Part shown: positions 1 to 11,940 of the stretch, one piece after another
Numbering within the stretch: position 1 is the first letter of the stretch
How the letters are laid out: each line of letters begins with the position of its first letter
Assembly: GCA_008973525.1 (NCBI GenBank)
Contig: WACJ01000450.1
Location: 50,731 to 114,730 of the forward strand
Length of the DNA stretch: 64,000 nucleotides
DNA from: Stenopsyche tienmushanensis
Lineage: Eukaryota > Arthropoda > Insecta > Trichoptera > Stenopsychidae
Direction of reading: 5' to 3'
The notes under the pieces: generated by a model
What the model was told of the DNA's origin: nothing
The model's input: only the letters and a program-made list of their open reading frames with translations
Databases searched by the model: none
Translations under genes and position numbers: made by a program

Positions 1-2602
1 TCGTTCGTCCGCTTTTGATTTAACACAACAACTGTCAGTATTTATTCGTTATTGAATTCGATCGGTCGCTTGTTAAACGTATATCAGTATTTTATTGTCA
101 CAAAGTGCATGTTCGATCTTCTGATGGACGAATAGTGTAGTGTGGCTGATGAGCCGTACTCTGAAACATGATTAAATCTTGAGATTAGATCCCACGCTAG
201 TGCACGGGTCCGTTCTTCTATCGGGCCGTGATGTTCCTGGACCAATGGATGGGAATAGACTAAATAACTATTTATCCCACACGAGAGAGAGATATAGAGA
301 TCTGGCTGCAGGAAGGACGACCTCCCGCATCCAAGGCTAATCGACGATTCCTGCCTCCTGCACGTCACTACACAACCGGCAACGGTGCACGCGCAAGAAG
401 CGATCGGTAGGTATGTAGGTGCAATGTCTCTGTAGGGCCACAACATCGCTGTTAATCTGGCAAATAAAATTTGCTCAGAATTAAATCTGCTCAGATTAAC
501 AGCGCTACTACGTGGGGATAGTAAATCGCCTATGCTACATCTCGATATACAATTGAATGCATAGTCGAATGGTAGTTCATATTCAGGCTGGTCAGGCTCA
601 GTAGCATCATCAACTCCTCGGCTATTGTACAGCAGCAGAAAGATTGCAGATCGTATTGGAATAAGAGGAGATTATTCTCTATTTTAAGGCGCAAAGCTTA
701 GGGTCTATAAATCCAAGAATTGGGACGTTCAGGATATTTTGTACTGCATGATTTCATAACAGAGACGTATAATTTCTAAAGATAAATATTAAATAAACTC
801 AGTGGCTTTCTCTAGCAAGATCCTCCAGAGTTTCTTTAGCAAAATATGTAATTTAACGAATAATCAACTGACATATAAAGCAGTCCCTACCGTCCACTAG
901 TAAATGTTTGATCTTTCGTGGTAGGCGGTAGGTTTTTTGTCATATTGTTACATTTACGAAAGATGATGTAACTCTAGAGAACGTTGAAAGATATACATAA
1001 GTTTAATCAAACATAAGATTTAAAAGTATTAGGTAAGTAATAATATTGTTACATTATTGTCCAAGGTTTGCATCATCTTTGAAGATTATTATAATAACTG
1101 ATATTGTTGATATTTTAAGACACTTTCAAGGCTTATTCTTTGCTGAGATACTCTTTTCTGTCAAAACACATACATCCAATGTTATTTTCTCTCATTTCGA
1201 TCCGTACTTAAAGGCAACAGTGTGTCATATCATATACATTTAAGCATGCAGATTCTAAAAACGCTATTTGCAAGTCAAAAATGTGTCTGTGATGTAAAGT
1301 TGTTAAATAAAAAAGATCTTTATGTGTACAGCTAGCACGTTTCGCCCACGAGGGTCATCAGAAGATTATGCCGGTCGTGAGCGACACATGCTACTGATAG
1401 AAATGAATATCAATGAAAAGCTTTAAAAATCGTTTTTAAGCTTTCGTTTCTGGATAATTTTGTGCTTAAAGCTCACTTTGGTGGAATAATTTGCGTGTTC
1501 TATTTCGTTGTAGTACAGGGGGTTCTTGTATTGAATAATACAGCGTGATGCTTGTTATTCCATTGTAAACATGTTGAAATGTATGATATTTCAAAGCTTT
1601 GGACACCATCAATATAGCTTAAAAATCGAATGTAAATGCCTAGTTTTAAGTTAATCGGGTCTAGCAATTATGCAGAAATATCAGTTTGCAAGATTAGAAG
1701 CAAATTTATTGCAATTCAATTCATGTATGCGCCAATAGACGCCGATATCTTTTAATTCGTGTTTGATAAATCTATACTAATGATTGTCTTTCATAGCCAA
1801 TTTAGCAGTTATTTTGATATTTCCCTATGTAATTACAACCACGATTATCAACACATAATCGATTTTATGTTTGCAATTAAGAACAATTCCAATGGTATTT
1901 TCTATGAATATTAAAAGCAACATGGTGTAAAATCTTTTTAGAAATATACAAATCTCAATCTCAACGAATTAATGTTCGAATTGTGTTCATTAGTGCCGAT
2001 TGTTTATCTAATGGCAAATCTATCAAATTCTAAATATCAGATCTATTTGTAAGTGTTTTTTATTAAATCAATGATCATAACCATTGATATAACATATAAT
2101 TTAAAACCATAACACCTATATTCGATTATTGTGTGGGTGATGCTTTTCTGTATTATTCGTGGACCAGCCACATTTGGTTGCCACCACATTTTAAAAAATA
2201 AATCTGAAAAAAGCCACATCAAAGGGGAAGCGATGAATTTTTGTGGTCTGTAAAAATCCTAGCAAATTACAAAATCTGCTCTCTTAAAATGGATTCAGAT
2301 TCGTTAAAGTATTCGAACAATCCTTGATGCATATTTAGATGTGAATTTTAGTTTTAATCTACTTATTGGAGCCATATCGCCGTTTAATTGAGGCAGGGAT
2401 AATCGTTATTAAAAAACAAACATAATTTACAAATAATCGATATGATTTTATAGGATCACATGTGATTCTTATTGTGTTAAAATTATTTTTCCTCCTTTGA
2501 GTTGTGAAACAAATCGATAAATACATTGGTTGAAAAATACTTTGTATTGTGGTCATTCATTTTTATGTCGCTCATTACTTGCAATATATAATATTTACTA
2601 TA
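1..2602. other. AT-rich intron sequence, nothing recognised
   Basis: This is inferred to be the distal part of the dys intron that follows the 11787 exon. A 120-codon minus-strand frame at 84-446 lies in a less AT-rich patch but resembles no family I know, has no clear splice pairing with dys, and is probably chance. No repeat terminus, RNA gene or conserved domain could be supported. Confidence 0.5.
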
Positions 2603-3455
2603 AACTTAAACCTTTTTTTATGCGGTAGATGCGTTAAATGTACAAAATCGCCCAAAAAAAAAACTACTTTTAGAAAGTTACACAAAAAAAGTGAAGATGC
2701 GTTCCATGGATATTAAAAATCGCATAACTTTGAAATAGCTATATAAAATATATCAAAAATCGCATAAAAAAAACAGGAAAAAATAAGGCAACTAAAAACA
2801 ACATTTTTGGTAACATTTATTGGACATCTTGCATCATTAGTAAAATTTCAAGGATGTCTGACGACAAGTCATTTTTTGGTTTTATTTTGTCAGTTTTATT
2901 TTTTTTAAATGGTTAAAAAATAAATTTTAACATAAATCTGGTAGGAATAATAGAGGGTTATATAGAAAAGATTCGTACCCAGTTTGAAGTAATTTAAGTA
3001 ATTAAAACTTGAGATATGATGTCAACCGTGTTGAAAAAAGTAGTTTCGAAAAAAAAAACGCGTTAAAAGATTTCATTATGGTAGGACCGGCCAAGTTCCA
3101 CCGTCATTAAAATATCTATAACTCCGCAAGTAGGTGGAGTTTTGGAGATTCCTTTGGATAATGTATTTTTTAAAGTCGAAACATTGAAAAAATGCAAAAA
3201 AAACGAAATAATTTTTTCAAAAATCTAAACCATAATAAAGGGCGTGGTCTTAATCCCCGATAGCAGATGCAATATGATTTACACATTCCCAAATTGTATT
3301 TTTTTTCCAATTTTCGGTTAGTGTTGATGTGTTATATCCTATTTTAACCAAAATGTCTCGATACGTACTCTTTATGAAATTAAAAAAAATGCTTTAAAAA
3401 ATCCGCATAACTTCGAAATCGCACAAAAAAAGTCGCACAAAAAGAGGTTTAAGTT
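2603..3455 (+). mobile_element. TA-inserting pogo/Tigger-like non-autonomous element, family A, full length
   Basis: This 853-bp repeat has matching inverted ends AACTTAAACCT and AGGTTTAAGTT, each next to a TA (2601-2602 and 3456-3457), as expected of Tc1/mariner/pogo insertion. The subterminal zones carry several copies of TTTTTATGCGG/TTTTTGTGCGA in both orientations, for instance CCGCATAACTTCGAAATCGC near 3400. The middle shares long stretches with copies at 8055, 43000 and 47045. The canonical family end elsewhere is CACTCAAACCTCTTTTTGTG. No intact coding frame is present. Classification as pogo/Tigger-like rests on the related family B copy at 13064, which keeps a Tigger-like helix-turn-helix segment. 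Confidence 0.65.
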
Positions 3456-5093
3456 TATATTACATTTTTACTTATATTCTTCCTAGTCAATGGAAAATAA
3501 TATAGTTTTTAGTATTCTGGTTATGATTCTGATATTTTTTTAGGGGTAAAGGATTTTAACACATTCCCGTCGAGTTATGCCTAACATTGTATTTCGCCTA
3601 ATACGGAGTTAGGTCATTTTTGGTTGTTTTTAATATCTTTTTACATATGTTTAAGTTAGACTAAGGCTTTATTAGAAGGCTTTATTTAAATTTATTAATC
3701 ATTTGTTAACATGTTAAGAAATTAGAGTAAACTTGGATCAAGACGATCGATCGTAAATGTGAATATTTTGTCTCCAATTTTTATTTAAAAGAGTCCAAGA
3801 GCTCTCTCACTATACTAACACAAAACTAATATTATTTCATACAATTGTGTTTTATAAAAGTCTGAATTTCTTAATGATTGAGTGGTAAATCCATGATTGT
3901 AGTTTGAATCTGTTTTTATGAGTGGGTCGCAACAAATCCATCAGGAAAATGCACCAAGCATGATTGCCGCTATAAACTATGAACTTTGAGAATAATTTTC
4001 AAGCCGATGGATATTAAGAGTTGAGAAGAGAGTCTTCAATGTTAAAATGATCGTCGAGGAGATTTGTCGGTTGGTTTTATTTAAATGGCGCATTTTAAAG
4101 CAACAAGCCGACGATTGCAGAGCATAGCTCAATGGCTTGTTGTCAGATCTGCTTTTAAGTGGTGACTTAATAATTCTGCATAATGCAAATTGCCCGGCAA
4201 TTGTCCATTATCTCGTTGATCGATTAGTACACCCGGTGCGAAAGTATGCGCATTTTTATGATAAAGGAAGCATGGGTGGTGGTTTGGTCCATGACGTTAT
4301 CCAGTCGACCCCGTCGGTCTTTAATACGGACAGATCCAGATAAACATACACACGGGCGTTGATTTATTACTCAATACACCTTCAATTCACTTTACAATCG
4401 AAAAATCGATCTCACCTCGGCGAAACCTATGGACGCGGCCGGAACAACAATAAATAAAACAATACGTACAAACGGATAAATAATATAAAAAGATCGTGCC
4501 CGATTCATGAAACTGATTGTGATGTTTAAACGTCTAATAAAGGTTTAAGGGATATTTAACGTAATTTATGGGCGGTCGATAACACTTCACCCGGTGTGCA
4601 GTTGTTACGGTTGTACCGACTCTTCGAACCTGTGTCGCGGCGCAGCCTCCACATTTATTATCCCGGTGAGCTCCTCTCTTGTGCTACATATTTGGTACGA
4701 GGCTGAAGTCCTCAATAAGACCGAGAAACCGATCTCATATTGCGCAACTGATCGCGTTTTAATAATTTTAGTCAGGGCCGCCCTGTGGTTTTTTGGCGCC
4801 CGGGGCGCGCTGCAAAAACACCACCGCATTTTTATGTCGACGCATTAGAACACATTTTTCGGGCTTTATGACGAGCAGTAAAATAATTGAATCATTAAAT
4901 GGTTTAATTCACGCAATAAATGCACGATTGGGGGGAAGATAAGTGGAGATTGTATTTTATTTACCGGCGCATTTGGATATTTTTATATTTTAAAAATGGT
5001 AAGGCGCACAGCAAGTTCATATCTCAACTCATTTCGGGCCGCTCACTTGAAAACGCGCAATTTCTAGTTTGAACTTCCATAAATTTGAGCTAA
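3456..5093. other. Intron sequence with partial SINE and a less AT-rich block
   Basis: Positions 3716-3842 are a weak copy of the tRNA-derived repeat described at 23922 (shared segments ...TGGATCAAGACGATCGATCG and GAGTCCAAGAG). The 4080-4860 stretch is less AT-rich than its surroundings and looks unique. Near 4774 it contains CAGGGCCGCCCTGTGG followed by GGCGCCCGGGGCGC, resembling one end of a hAT-type element, without a visible partner. Short frames in this block have no recognisable family and I do not call them genes. Confidence 0.4.
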
Positions 5094-5477
5094 TCTAACA
5101 TATAAAAAATAATCTCTATTTGTTCATATTTAATGCGCTTCCATACCGTTTATCCGATTGCGAAAAAACTTTGTCAACTTACTGTATACACCTGCGAGAA
5201 TAACATAGACATAATAAAAATATTGTATGGATGCACCATGTTGGCGCATATTGGTCTGATGAAATGAAGTTTGGGCTGCGGGGACGGGGAGAGAAGGGAT
5301 GCGCGCGCAATATGGTGTTTAAGTCGGTCTTTGAGACAAGGGCGAATATGCATATGCTTTTAGAACCCAGCTCTTCGGCTCGCGCTACACATGACCTGAA
5401 GCAATAAACCACGTACTGCGTGTCTTTTCATTTCAAATAATTATTAAGCGCTTATGGCATTGCAACGCATGCTGTGA
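5094..5477 (+). mobile_element. Helitron-like element (5' end clear, 3' end degenerate)
   Basis: It starts TCTAACATATAAAAAATAAT directly after an A, like the other Helitron-type copies in this window. It continues with the shared TTTAATGCGCTTCCATACCG and a segment containing GCACCATGTTGGCGC. Near 5451-5467 a GGCATTGCAACGCATGC hairpin-like stretch matches the 3' hairpin region of the compact copy at 10622-10810, but the CTAG terminus is not kept. Positions 5094-5300 are repeated in inverted orientation at 6145-6351. Confidence 0.55.
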
Positions 5478-6124
5478 CCCCCAAATACATATTTTATGAT
5501 CCATACATATATATATATTATTGGATTTAATACTCTCGGTATTTCATCACCCGCCACGGTAAGCGCGCCACATGTTGAGACCCACCTAATTTTCTCTATG
5601 TGTTAAGATATCAAAATCATGTATGAAATGTGGTTTGCTCTGTAGTGTATGCCTCTGAATGAAATGTGATCCTTTGTGGGTGTTAAACTATGTCAACCTT
5701 TCCCTTACTGCACTAAAAACACCCGCGCGTTCCGATGATATGTATTTGGTACACAATATAAAAAAAGTTATTTAAAAATCACAACACCATTAGAGTCGAG
5801 TTGTAGTAAATACATCACAGCGAAGGAAAGGTTAATATTATGTATTCTAAATTTATATCACCAGTTTTGAACAGTCAACCAGCGAACCACTGGGGATAAA
5901 CGCATTGAACGTATCTGTGGGGAGTGTACGTAGTTTCTATGTAAGACATTATATTTGCGGATCTGTGAAAATCGCCAAATACATCAAATCAAATTACTTG
6001 ACAAATGTTATATTATAGTCTTCAATTCAATTTAGAAATATTTTAAATTTTTAATAAATAGCAATGAGAAGTTATTGCATTATTGGTCTTTTTTATTTTC
6101 TGCATTTTTTTTTTATATAAGGCA

Positions 6125-6351
6125 CTAGCGAATTTTTTATATAAGGCACTTCTCTCCCCGTCCCCGCAACCCAAACTTCATTTCACTGGATCAGTATGCG
6201 CCAACATGGTGCATCCATAAAATATTTTTACTATGCTTATGTTATTCCCGCAAGTATAAATACTAAGTTGACAAAGTTTTATCGTAATCAGATGAACAAT
6301 ATGGAATCGCATTGAATACGGACAAACAAATATTGATTTTTATATATTAGA
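6125..6351 (-). mobile_element. Helitron-like element, inverted partner of the 5094 copy
   Basis: On the minus strand it begins A|TCTAATATATAAAAATCAAT at 6351 and runs through the shared GCACCATGTTGGCGCAT segment. It ends CTAG|T at 6125 (plus-strand ctag at 6125-6128). A|TC...CTAG|T is the expected Helitron border pattern. It shares about 200 bp with the plus-strand copy at 5094. Its 3' border lies inside a short direct duplication (an 18-bp TTTTTTATATAAGGCACT unit at 6109-6126 and 6133-6150). Confidence 0.55.
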
Positions 6352-8054
6352 TAACCGGTGAAAATGGCATATTTCTCATTCAAAGTTGATGCTTATAAGG
6401 TTCAATAAGGATTTAATTCCAAAATTTGTATTAGTTTAAAGATACTCTATTACCAATACATTTTAAAGCGTTTCAAATGTGTTTGGATGCTATTATAAAA
6501 TACATTTTATATTGCTTGATTTATGACTTTCCAAGTGTATCAAACGAATTATTACTGCATGAAATTTATATAGTTTCATATTTATGTTGGTTTTATAATA
6601 TCTAATGCATATCTATCAACGCCTTTTCGAGCAAATTTATTTATTTTGTGACATTTTAACGCTAATATCTTGTATTGATGGCGTTGGATGCAATATTTTA
6701 TAGCTCGAGAAAGATTTATTTCGGAATTCTTCACATTTTAAGGATCGCGTCCAATTTTGAATGGAATTTATTGATTCCGCAGTGGTTTGCCGAATGAAAA
6801 ATGAATGCACAGTGCTCTTTAAATGAGCACTTTAATTTAAAGATTGAGAGATACTGTTATTGACCAGGGTCGAGATCTATTATTACATCCACCGACGGAT
6901 GAAGTTGCCAAGGAAATGCTAAAGAACGGTGAGAACACCACGCGCCTTCCCCGGGCTATGCTCTCTAACTGACTCCCTTTATTGAGGTTATAATCTTCGA
7001 GGAAAACCAATTTTCATATGGAAGATCGAAGATATCCTTTGAGAGTTTATTATAAAGCAATTTAGCTGGTAAATCGTAATGACGCCCGATTCAATCTCCT
7101 TGCGAAATATTCTAATGTTGCTTGTAGATTTTCATTATTTAAATTAAAAAACTATTAGAGACTATTCGTAGGTTTGGTCGTTTAGTCAAAGTGCTGGCGG
7201 CGATTAGTTTAACTAAACTGAAGTGTTAAAAAAATGAACCGTAACTCATAGCGTTTACTTAATGCTCTTTGCTCGGATTATTCATCAGAGGAATTTGGTA
7301 TTTTTTATAGAAAAAATGTCTTTGACCTATAATTTCTTGTAAACTGTTGCAACATTCTTGAGTATAACGGAACTTTAAAATCCATTTCGCCTAAAAAATA
7401 ATGCCGATTTCACTCCACATCTAATCTTTATTTCATCTTAAAATATTTCACAAAAATCCGATGTTTCGCTATTGGATAATGGAGGCATTATTTCAAATGC
7501 CAACGGCTCGTTCAGACGTAATTAATTTAATTGTCATTTAAGGCTGTAATAGTTTTTCATCCGGAAAGTAGATTTTGATCACATATTAAGCTATTAAAAT
7601 GACCACATTTCCAGTGGACAAAAAATAAGTAATTTAGATAGTGGTGTAGAATGTCGGCTTCTGATCAGAAGACTGCGTTTAACCTTCGCCAACTTTGCGG
7701 TTTTGCTTCACACTCTACTCTCATAAGGCACAATAGTCAGATGCTATCAAATAAATGCACAACACGACCGAATTAATTTTAGATACACGCTAAAAATAAT
7801 GATCATTTAAAAGTAGTATATGTTAAGTCCATGGACCAACGTATTCGTATAGTGGATTTGTTATGGGATTCGTATTATTAAGGCTCAAATTTAGATAGAT
7901 GGAAAAAATTTCTCCGTATCAACAAATATGATAGATTGAAAATATTAACTTATTCCGTCCGCTCACTTGAAAACGAGTGTTTCTTTTTTAAGTTTGCAAA
8001 TTCTCGGGGGGAAGAAGTACAACTTCTATAAAATATTAACTATTTTTTAAGGTA
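6352..8054. other. AT-rich intron sequence with a possible tRNA-like relic
   Basis: Mostly featureless AT-rich intron. Around 7640-7700 a plus-strand segment, GTAGAATGTCGGCTTCTGAT with AAGACTGCGTTTAACC behind it, faintly recalls a tRNA-derived SINE head, but no cloverleaf could be confirmed. Positions 7950-8000 share CCGCTCACTTGAAAACG with 5040-5060. Nothing else recognised. Confidence 0.35.
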
Positions 8055-8815
8055 CACTTAAACTCTTTTTTTTATGCGGTAGATGCGACACGCGGAAAAT
8101 CGCACAAAAAAGTTATGATTTACATAGAAAAAGTGAAGATGCGTTCCATGCATTTTAAAAACCGCATAACTTTGAAACAGCTATAAAAAATATATCCAAA
8201 ATCGCATAAAAAACAGGAAAAAATAAGGCAACTAAAAACAACATTTTTGGTCTTGCATAATTAGTAAAGTTTCAAGGATATCTGACAAGTCATTTTTTTA
8301 GCATTGTTTTGTCAGTTTTAATTTTTTTTAAATAGTTTAAAAATAAATTTTGACATAAATCTGGTAGGAAAAATAGAGGGTTATATAGAAAAAAATCGTA
8401 CCCAGTTTGAAGTAAATTAGTTAATTAAAACTTGAGATATGATGTCAACCGTGTTGAAAAAAGGAGTTTCGAGAAAAACGCGTTAAAAGATTTCATTATG
8501 GTAGGACCGGCCAAGTTGCCGCGTCACTAAAATGGCTATAACTCCGTAAGTAGTTGAAATTTTGGACATTCCTTTGTAGAATATATTTTTAAAAGTCAAA
8601 AAATTGGAAAAATGCAAAAAAACGAAATCATTTTTTTCAAAAATCTCAATAAGAATAAATGGCGTTGTCATAATTCCGCGATAGCAGTCCCAAATTTCGG
8701 TTAGTGTTATACACGGTTCGGTTATTATATAGATACGTACTCTTTGTGAAATTAAATAAAGAAGAAGTTGCTTTAGAAAAACCGCATAACTTCGAAATCG
8801 CATAAAAAAGTCCTA
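8055..8815 (+). mobile_element. TA-inserting element, family A, 3' end truncated
   Basis: It starts CACTTAAACTCTTTTT right after TA (8053-8054), followed by the same TATGCGGTAGATGCG subterminal repeat and internal body as 2603-3455. The right end stops inside the terminal array (…AAATCGCATAAAAAAGTC) without the AGAGGTTT terminus. The 106-codon minus-strand frame over this element mirrors the one in the 43000 copy. It reads through terminal repeats and resembles no transposase, so I do not call it a gene. Confidence 0.6.
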
Positions 8816-10621
8816 AAGAATTCCCTAAATTTTGTCTGTATTTGTCATTTCATTTCAAATTGTTAGATAAAAAAGTAAGCTGTGCTTGTGTAGTATATAA
8901 TAAAATAGGCAGGGTTCTACTGATTGCTTTATGCTACGTATATAACGCGTTTAACTGTGACGTTCAAGCCAATTTACCCTAACTATAGAAGTTTTACTTT
9001 AAAAAAATCTCACTATAAGCTTAAATTATTTTGACATATGATCGACTTTTGATTCCACATGAACAAAAAAATAACATCTATTATATGATCGAATTTCGAG
9101 GATACAAAGCTCTCGTATTGTATTTAAGAGTATTATTTTATAAATTTTTCAAACCGCGAGCGGACTCCGGACGACACTTTATGTAATATATAGCGATCCG
9201 GAATGTTTTAATTGATCGATCATCTTGATCCAGATTTTCCCTAATATTCTAGATTGGAAAAGCATATACACATTGAGAAAATTAATAAATTGTGTCGCTT
9301 AAATATTGCAAAATGTAAATTTGCTAGATTTTGATGGGTCATCTCATGTATTGTTATGATGGGCCATGGTCATTAGAAAGCGTTTTTACATTGTAAAAAT
9401 GTTAGCAATCGTGTCTTTTCGCGAAGGATTTCTTAATAGGAAGATGGTATGGGGTTTATATGAAAAAGGCGGATCAATACTCATGTTTTTCATGTTAGAT
9501 AATCGTTCTGTTGTTATTAAGAGCATTAGTCATTAGATGGCGATGATTCAAAGGAGCCTCTATTAATTTATATCTACTCTGCGATGCTATCGTCTATGTT
9601 CAGTATTTATTGGACAATTGTTTGGTTGCTAAATGTTGCCTTTATGGGTTTGACCTGCGACTTTATATAGAATAATGACAATAATAATGATGCGAATTGG
9701 CCTTTGGAAGTGCCTGACGATGGCTTACTGGGTGGCTCGAAGACAAAACGAGTGCTGGCGCGCGTTCCTTTTGTTTCCTTCCATCATCTCTCCATTTTGT
9801 TTCAATTCTGTCTCCATCATTATCTCAGTTGGTCTTGGTGACGCCAGTCAACATTGGAGTTATTACGAAAAGAGGAAAACTAAGCGCGTTTTGCGGCAGA
9901 CGGGCATCAATTAAAGTTTCACGGACATTCAACTCGCGTTAATAGAAAACTTTCTTATAAAAACGTAGCTCTAGGTTTCCGCCATCACAAAAAATCTCTC
10001 AAAAAACATTCTACAACGTATTTGGACTAAATTATAAGGACATGTTATTAAGTCTGGCATTGACAGTGTAAGTTGTAATGCGGTCCGGTGATTAATTACA
10101 GGTCGGATAGTAATTGTTCCAGCGTAAATTTTGTAACCATTAAGATTAATCATCGCGGCAAATAGATTTCTAGTAACTTTCGGCATTGTTTCAACAACTT
10201 TGTACTATTGACATACGTCTTATGTAAAATCCATTATAATGAATGTGAAAACAATGATTTGTACTGTTGTAAGTAAATGTCTGAATTTAACCTTAATATG
10301 AATCACAGTAAAGGTTATGACGTTAATAGGTTAAAACTTGCTCTACGGCTGGATGCTGTATAAATCAACTGTTAACATTTTCGAACTAGATTATTACAAC
10401 TTCTTATTTAGATTAACACGGAATAGTACAGAATTAATTTGCCATTTACAAAAAAAAAATAAGAATTAATATGAATCATTTTTTGAGTGGCAAATTTTAG
10501 TATTCGGATAAAATAATAACAACTACTTTAATGTGATCGTTTGTATTCCAATTCAGCATTTATATAAGTTTAAATTTAAAATTTTTTCAGATAATCCATG
10601 ATTTATTAATTGAACTCTCAA
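8816..10621. other. Intron sequence, one short duplicated segment
   Basis: Positions 8875-8945 (…GTATATAATAAAATAGGCAG…) recur at 10925-10995, so this is a fragment of a dispersed repeat associated with the Helitron-like copies. A less AT-rich patch at 9670-9920 contains a 79-codon frame with no family resemblance. The rest shows nothing I can support. Confidence 0.35.
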
Positions 10622-10810
10622 TCTAATATATAAAAATCAATGTTTGTTTGTTCGTATTTAATGCACTGCCATACCGTTCATTAGAATGCAATAAAACTTT
10701 GTCAACTTATTGTTTACATTTGCGGAAATAACATAGGTATAGTAAAAATATTGATTGTTTACGCAGTTATGCGAGATGTGGCATTGAAACGCATGCCGAA
10801 TAATCACTAG
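10622..10810 (+). mobile_element. Compact Helitron, 189 bp, both borders intact
   Basis: It begins A|TCTAATATATAAAAATCAAT and ends with CTAG|T. The last CTAG is preceded, 11 nt upstream, by a small hairpin (GGCAT loop ATGCC; GGCATTGAAACGCATGCC). The combination of a 5' TC next to host A, a 3' hairpin plus CTRR next to host T, and the absence of inverted repeats or target duplication is the classic signature of Helitrons (rolling-circle transposons). With only 189 bp it is a non-autonomous derivative. The interior shares TGCCATACCGTTCATTAGA and the AACTTTGTCAACTTATTG segment with all other copies. Confidence 0.72.
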
Positions 10811-11013
10811 TATAAAATAATAAAGGATTTAAAAATTGAATGAGACTTTTACGCGGTTGAAGTGAAATTTTTCAGCTCATGGGAAAGCTTTTATCATTTG
10901 TAAACGTAAATTTTTAGCTAAAAATAAAGTTATGTCTGTGTAATATATAATAAAATAGGCATGCGTCTATCGGTTGCTTTATACCACGTAAAGACATTCA
11001 CATACATATACAG

Positions 11014-11434
11014 TTAGAGGCGGCGCGGCGCGTTGCTGCCACAGAAGTAATAATTCTAAAAATATCGTTTAAAATTTGAAAAAGTTATCTTGTTTAATTA
11101 GGATTGATATTTTGTTGGTTTTATTATAAATATGAACAAACATACGAACATCGATTTTTATATATAAGATATACTTAAAGTTAATTAAACTATACTTATA
11201 TTATTTGAGAAAGTGCAATCAATAAGTTGGAAAAGTTTTATCGCAATCGAATGAACGGTTTGGCAGCGCATTAAATACGGACAAACAAACATTGATTTTA
11301 ATATATTAGACTATGCCTATGTTACTCGCGAAATCTTTAACAATAAGTGGACGAAGTTGTATCGTAATCCGATGAACAGTATGGCAGCGCATTTCGAACA
11401 AACAAAACCCAATTCATGTTTATCTATTAGAAGA
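11014..11434 (-). mobile_element. Non-autonomous Helitron, about 420 bp, tandem-monomer type
   Basis: On the minus strand it begins A|TCTTCTAATAGATAAACATG and contains three tandem blocks that each restart with a TATATTAAAATCAATGTTTG-like sequence and a GCGCTGCCATACCGTTCAT-like core. It ends with a GC-rich segment GCAGCAACGCGCCGCG and CTAA near 11014. The terminal base context is imperfect (C instead of T after CTAA). It is nearly collinear with 22078-22497, which has a cleaner end. Confidence 0.6.
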
Positions 11435-11786
11435 TTTACTTAGAAAATCACAAAATTTTGCATGAGCTTTTTGTATATTTTTACGCATTTTTCTTTAATA
11501 TTTTTTGTGTAGATAATTATTAGAAATTTGGATACATTGATATTTTATTAGCTTAATGGCAATGCTTCAAAAGTTTCAAAGTTTTCAGTTATTGTCCTAT
11601 AAAAGGGACTGTAAAATCCAAAATATTTATGTTGATAATTTTGAATAATTTTTGTGTTCGTCTAATAAACATATTAGAGTATAGTTTATTCAATTATAAT
11701 TTATAAGAATGGCAAGAAATTCTCGACAATTAATGTTTTCTGAGAAAATCCAAACAATTTCAATGGAATGCATGATGTATATTTAC

Positions 11787-11940
11787 CTCAAAACTTGGTT
11801 CGTACAAATAATTACAGGCTGTTGAGTGTTCTCCATATTGTCTTTGACTTGCAAGACGCTGTGAAGATATAGCCAGTCTCCTTCTTTTCGTTGAAGCCTC
11901 ACCAACATGATGCAAGACCTCTCCTGCTCTGATTGTGTAA
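11787..11940 (-). CDS. dys: dysfusion exon: end of PAS-B domain
   Basis: Internal exon of 154 nt (2 bases completing Ile, 50 codons, 2 bases AG). The minus strand encodes TQSEQERSCIMLVRLQRK, then EGDWLYLHSVLQVKDN, then NTQQPVIICTNQVL. The GDWLxxHSVLQVKDN stretch is the last two strands of PAS-B plus the PAC-like motif. The acceptor is TTCGTTTTGCAG; the donor is GTAAAT at 11786-11781. The longer minus-strand ORF over this place is in a different phase and is not the real frame. The next exon, which in Dysfusion should carry a WLYHYYTMQ-like sequence soon after this point, was not found between 1 and 11780. The downstream intron is therefore at least 11.8 kb or the exon has diverged. Confidence 0.92.

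Noticed and set aside
84..446. 120-codon minus-strand open frame, the longest in the window
   Set aside because: No recognisable domain, no splice pairing with dys, and Cys/Ser-rich composition typical of a chance frame in a less AT-rich patch.
5700..5860. Possible telomere- or satellite-like repeat
   Set aside because: It is only one partial copy of the dispersed repeat also seen near 13440, 22560 and 52905; there is no tandem array.
7640..7700. Possible tRNA gene or pseudogene
   Set aside because: Anticodon-stem-like pairing is visible, but acceptor and T arms cannot be matched by eye.
8483..8803. 106-codon frame shared with 43587-43877
   Set aside because: It reads through the terminal repeat of family A elements; similarity between copies is explained by the repeat itself and no transposase motif is present.
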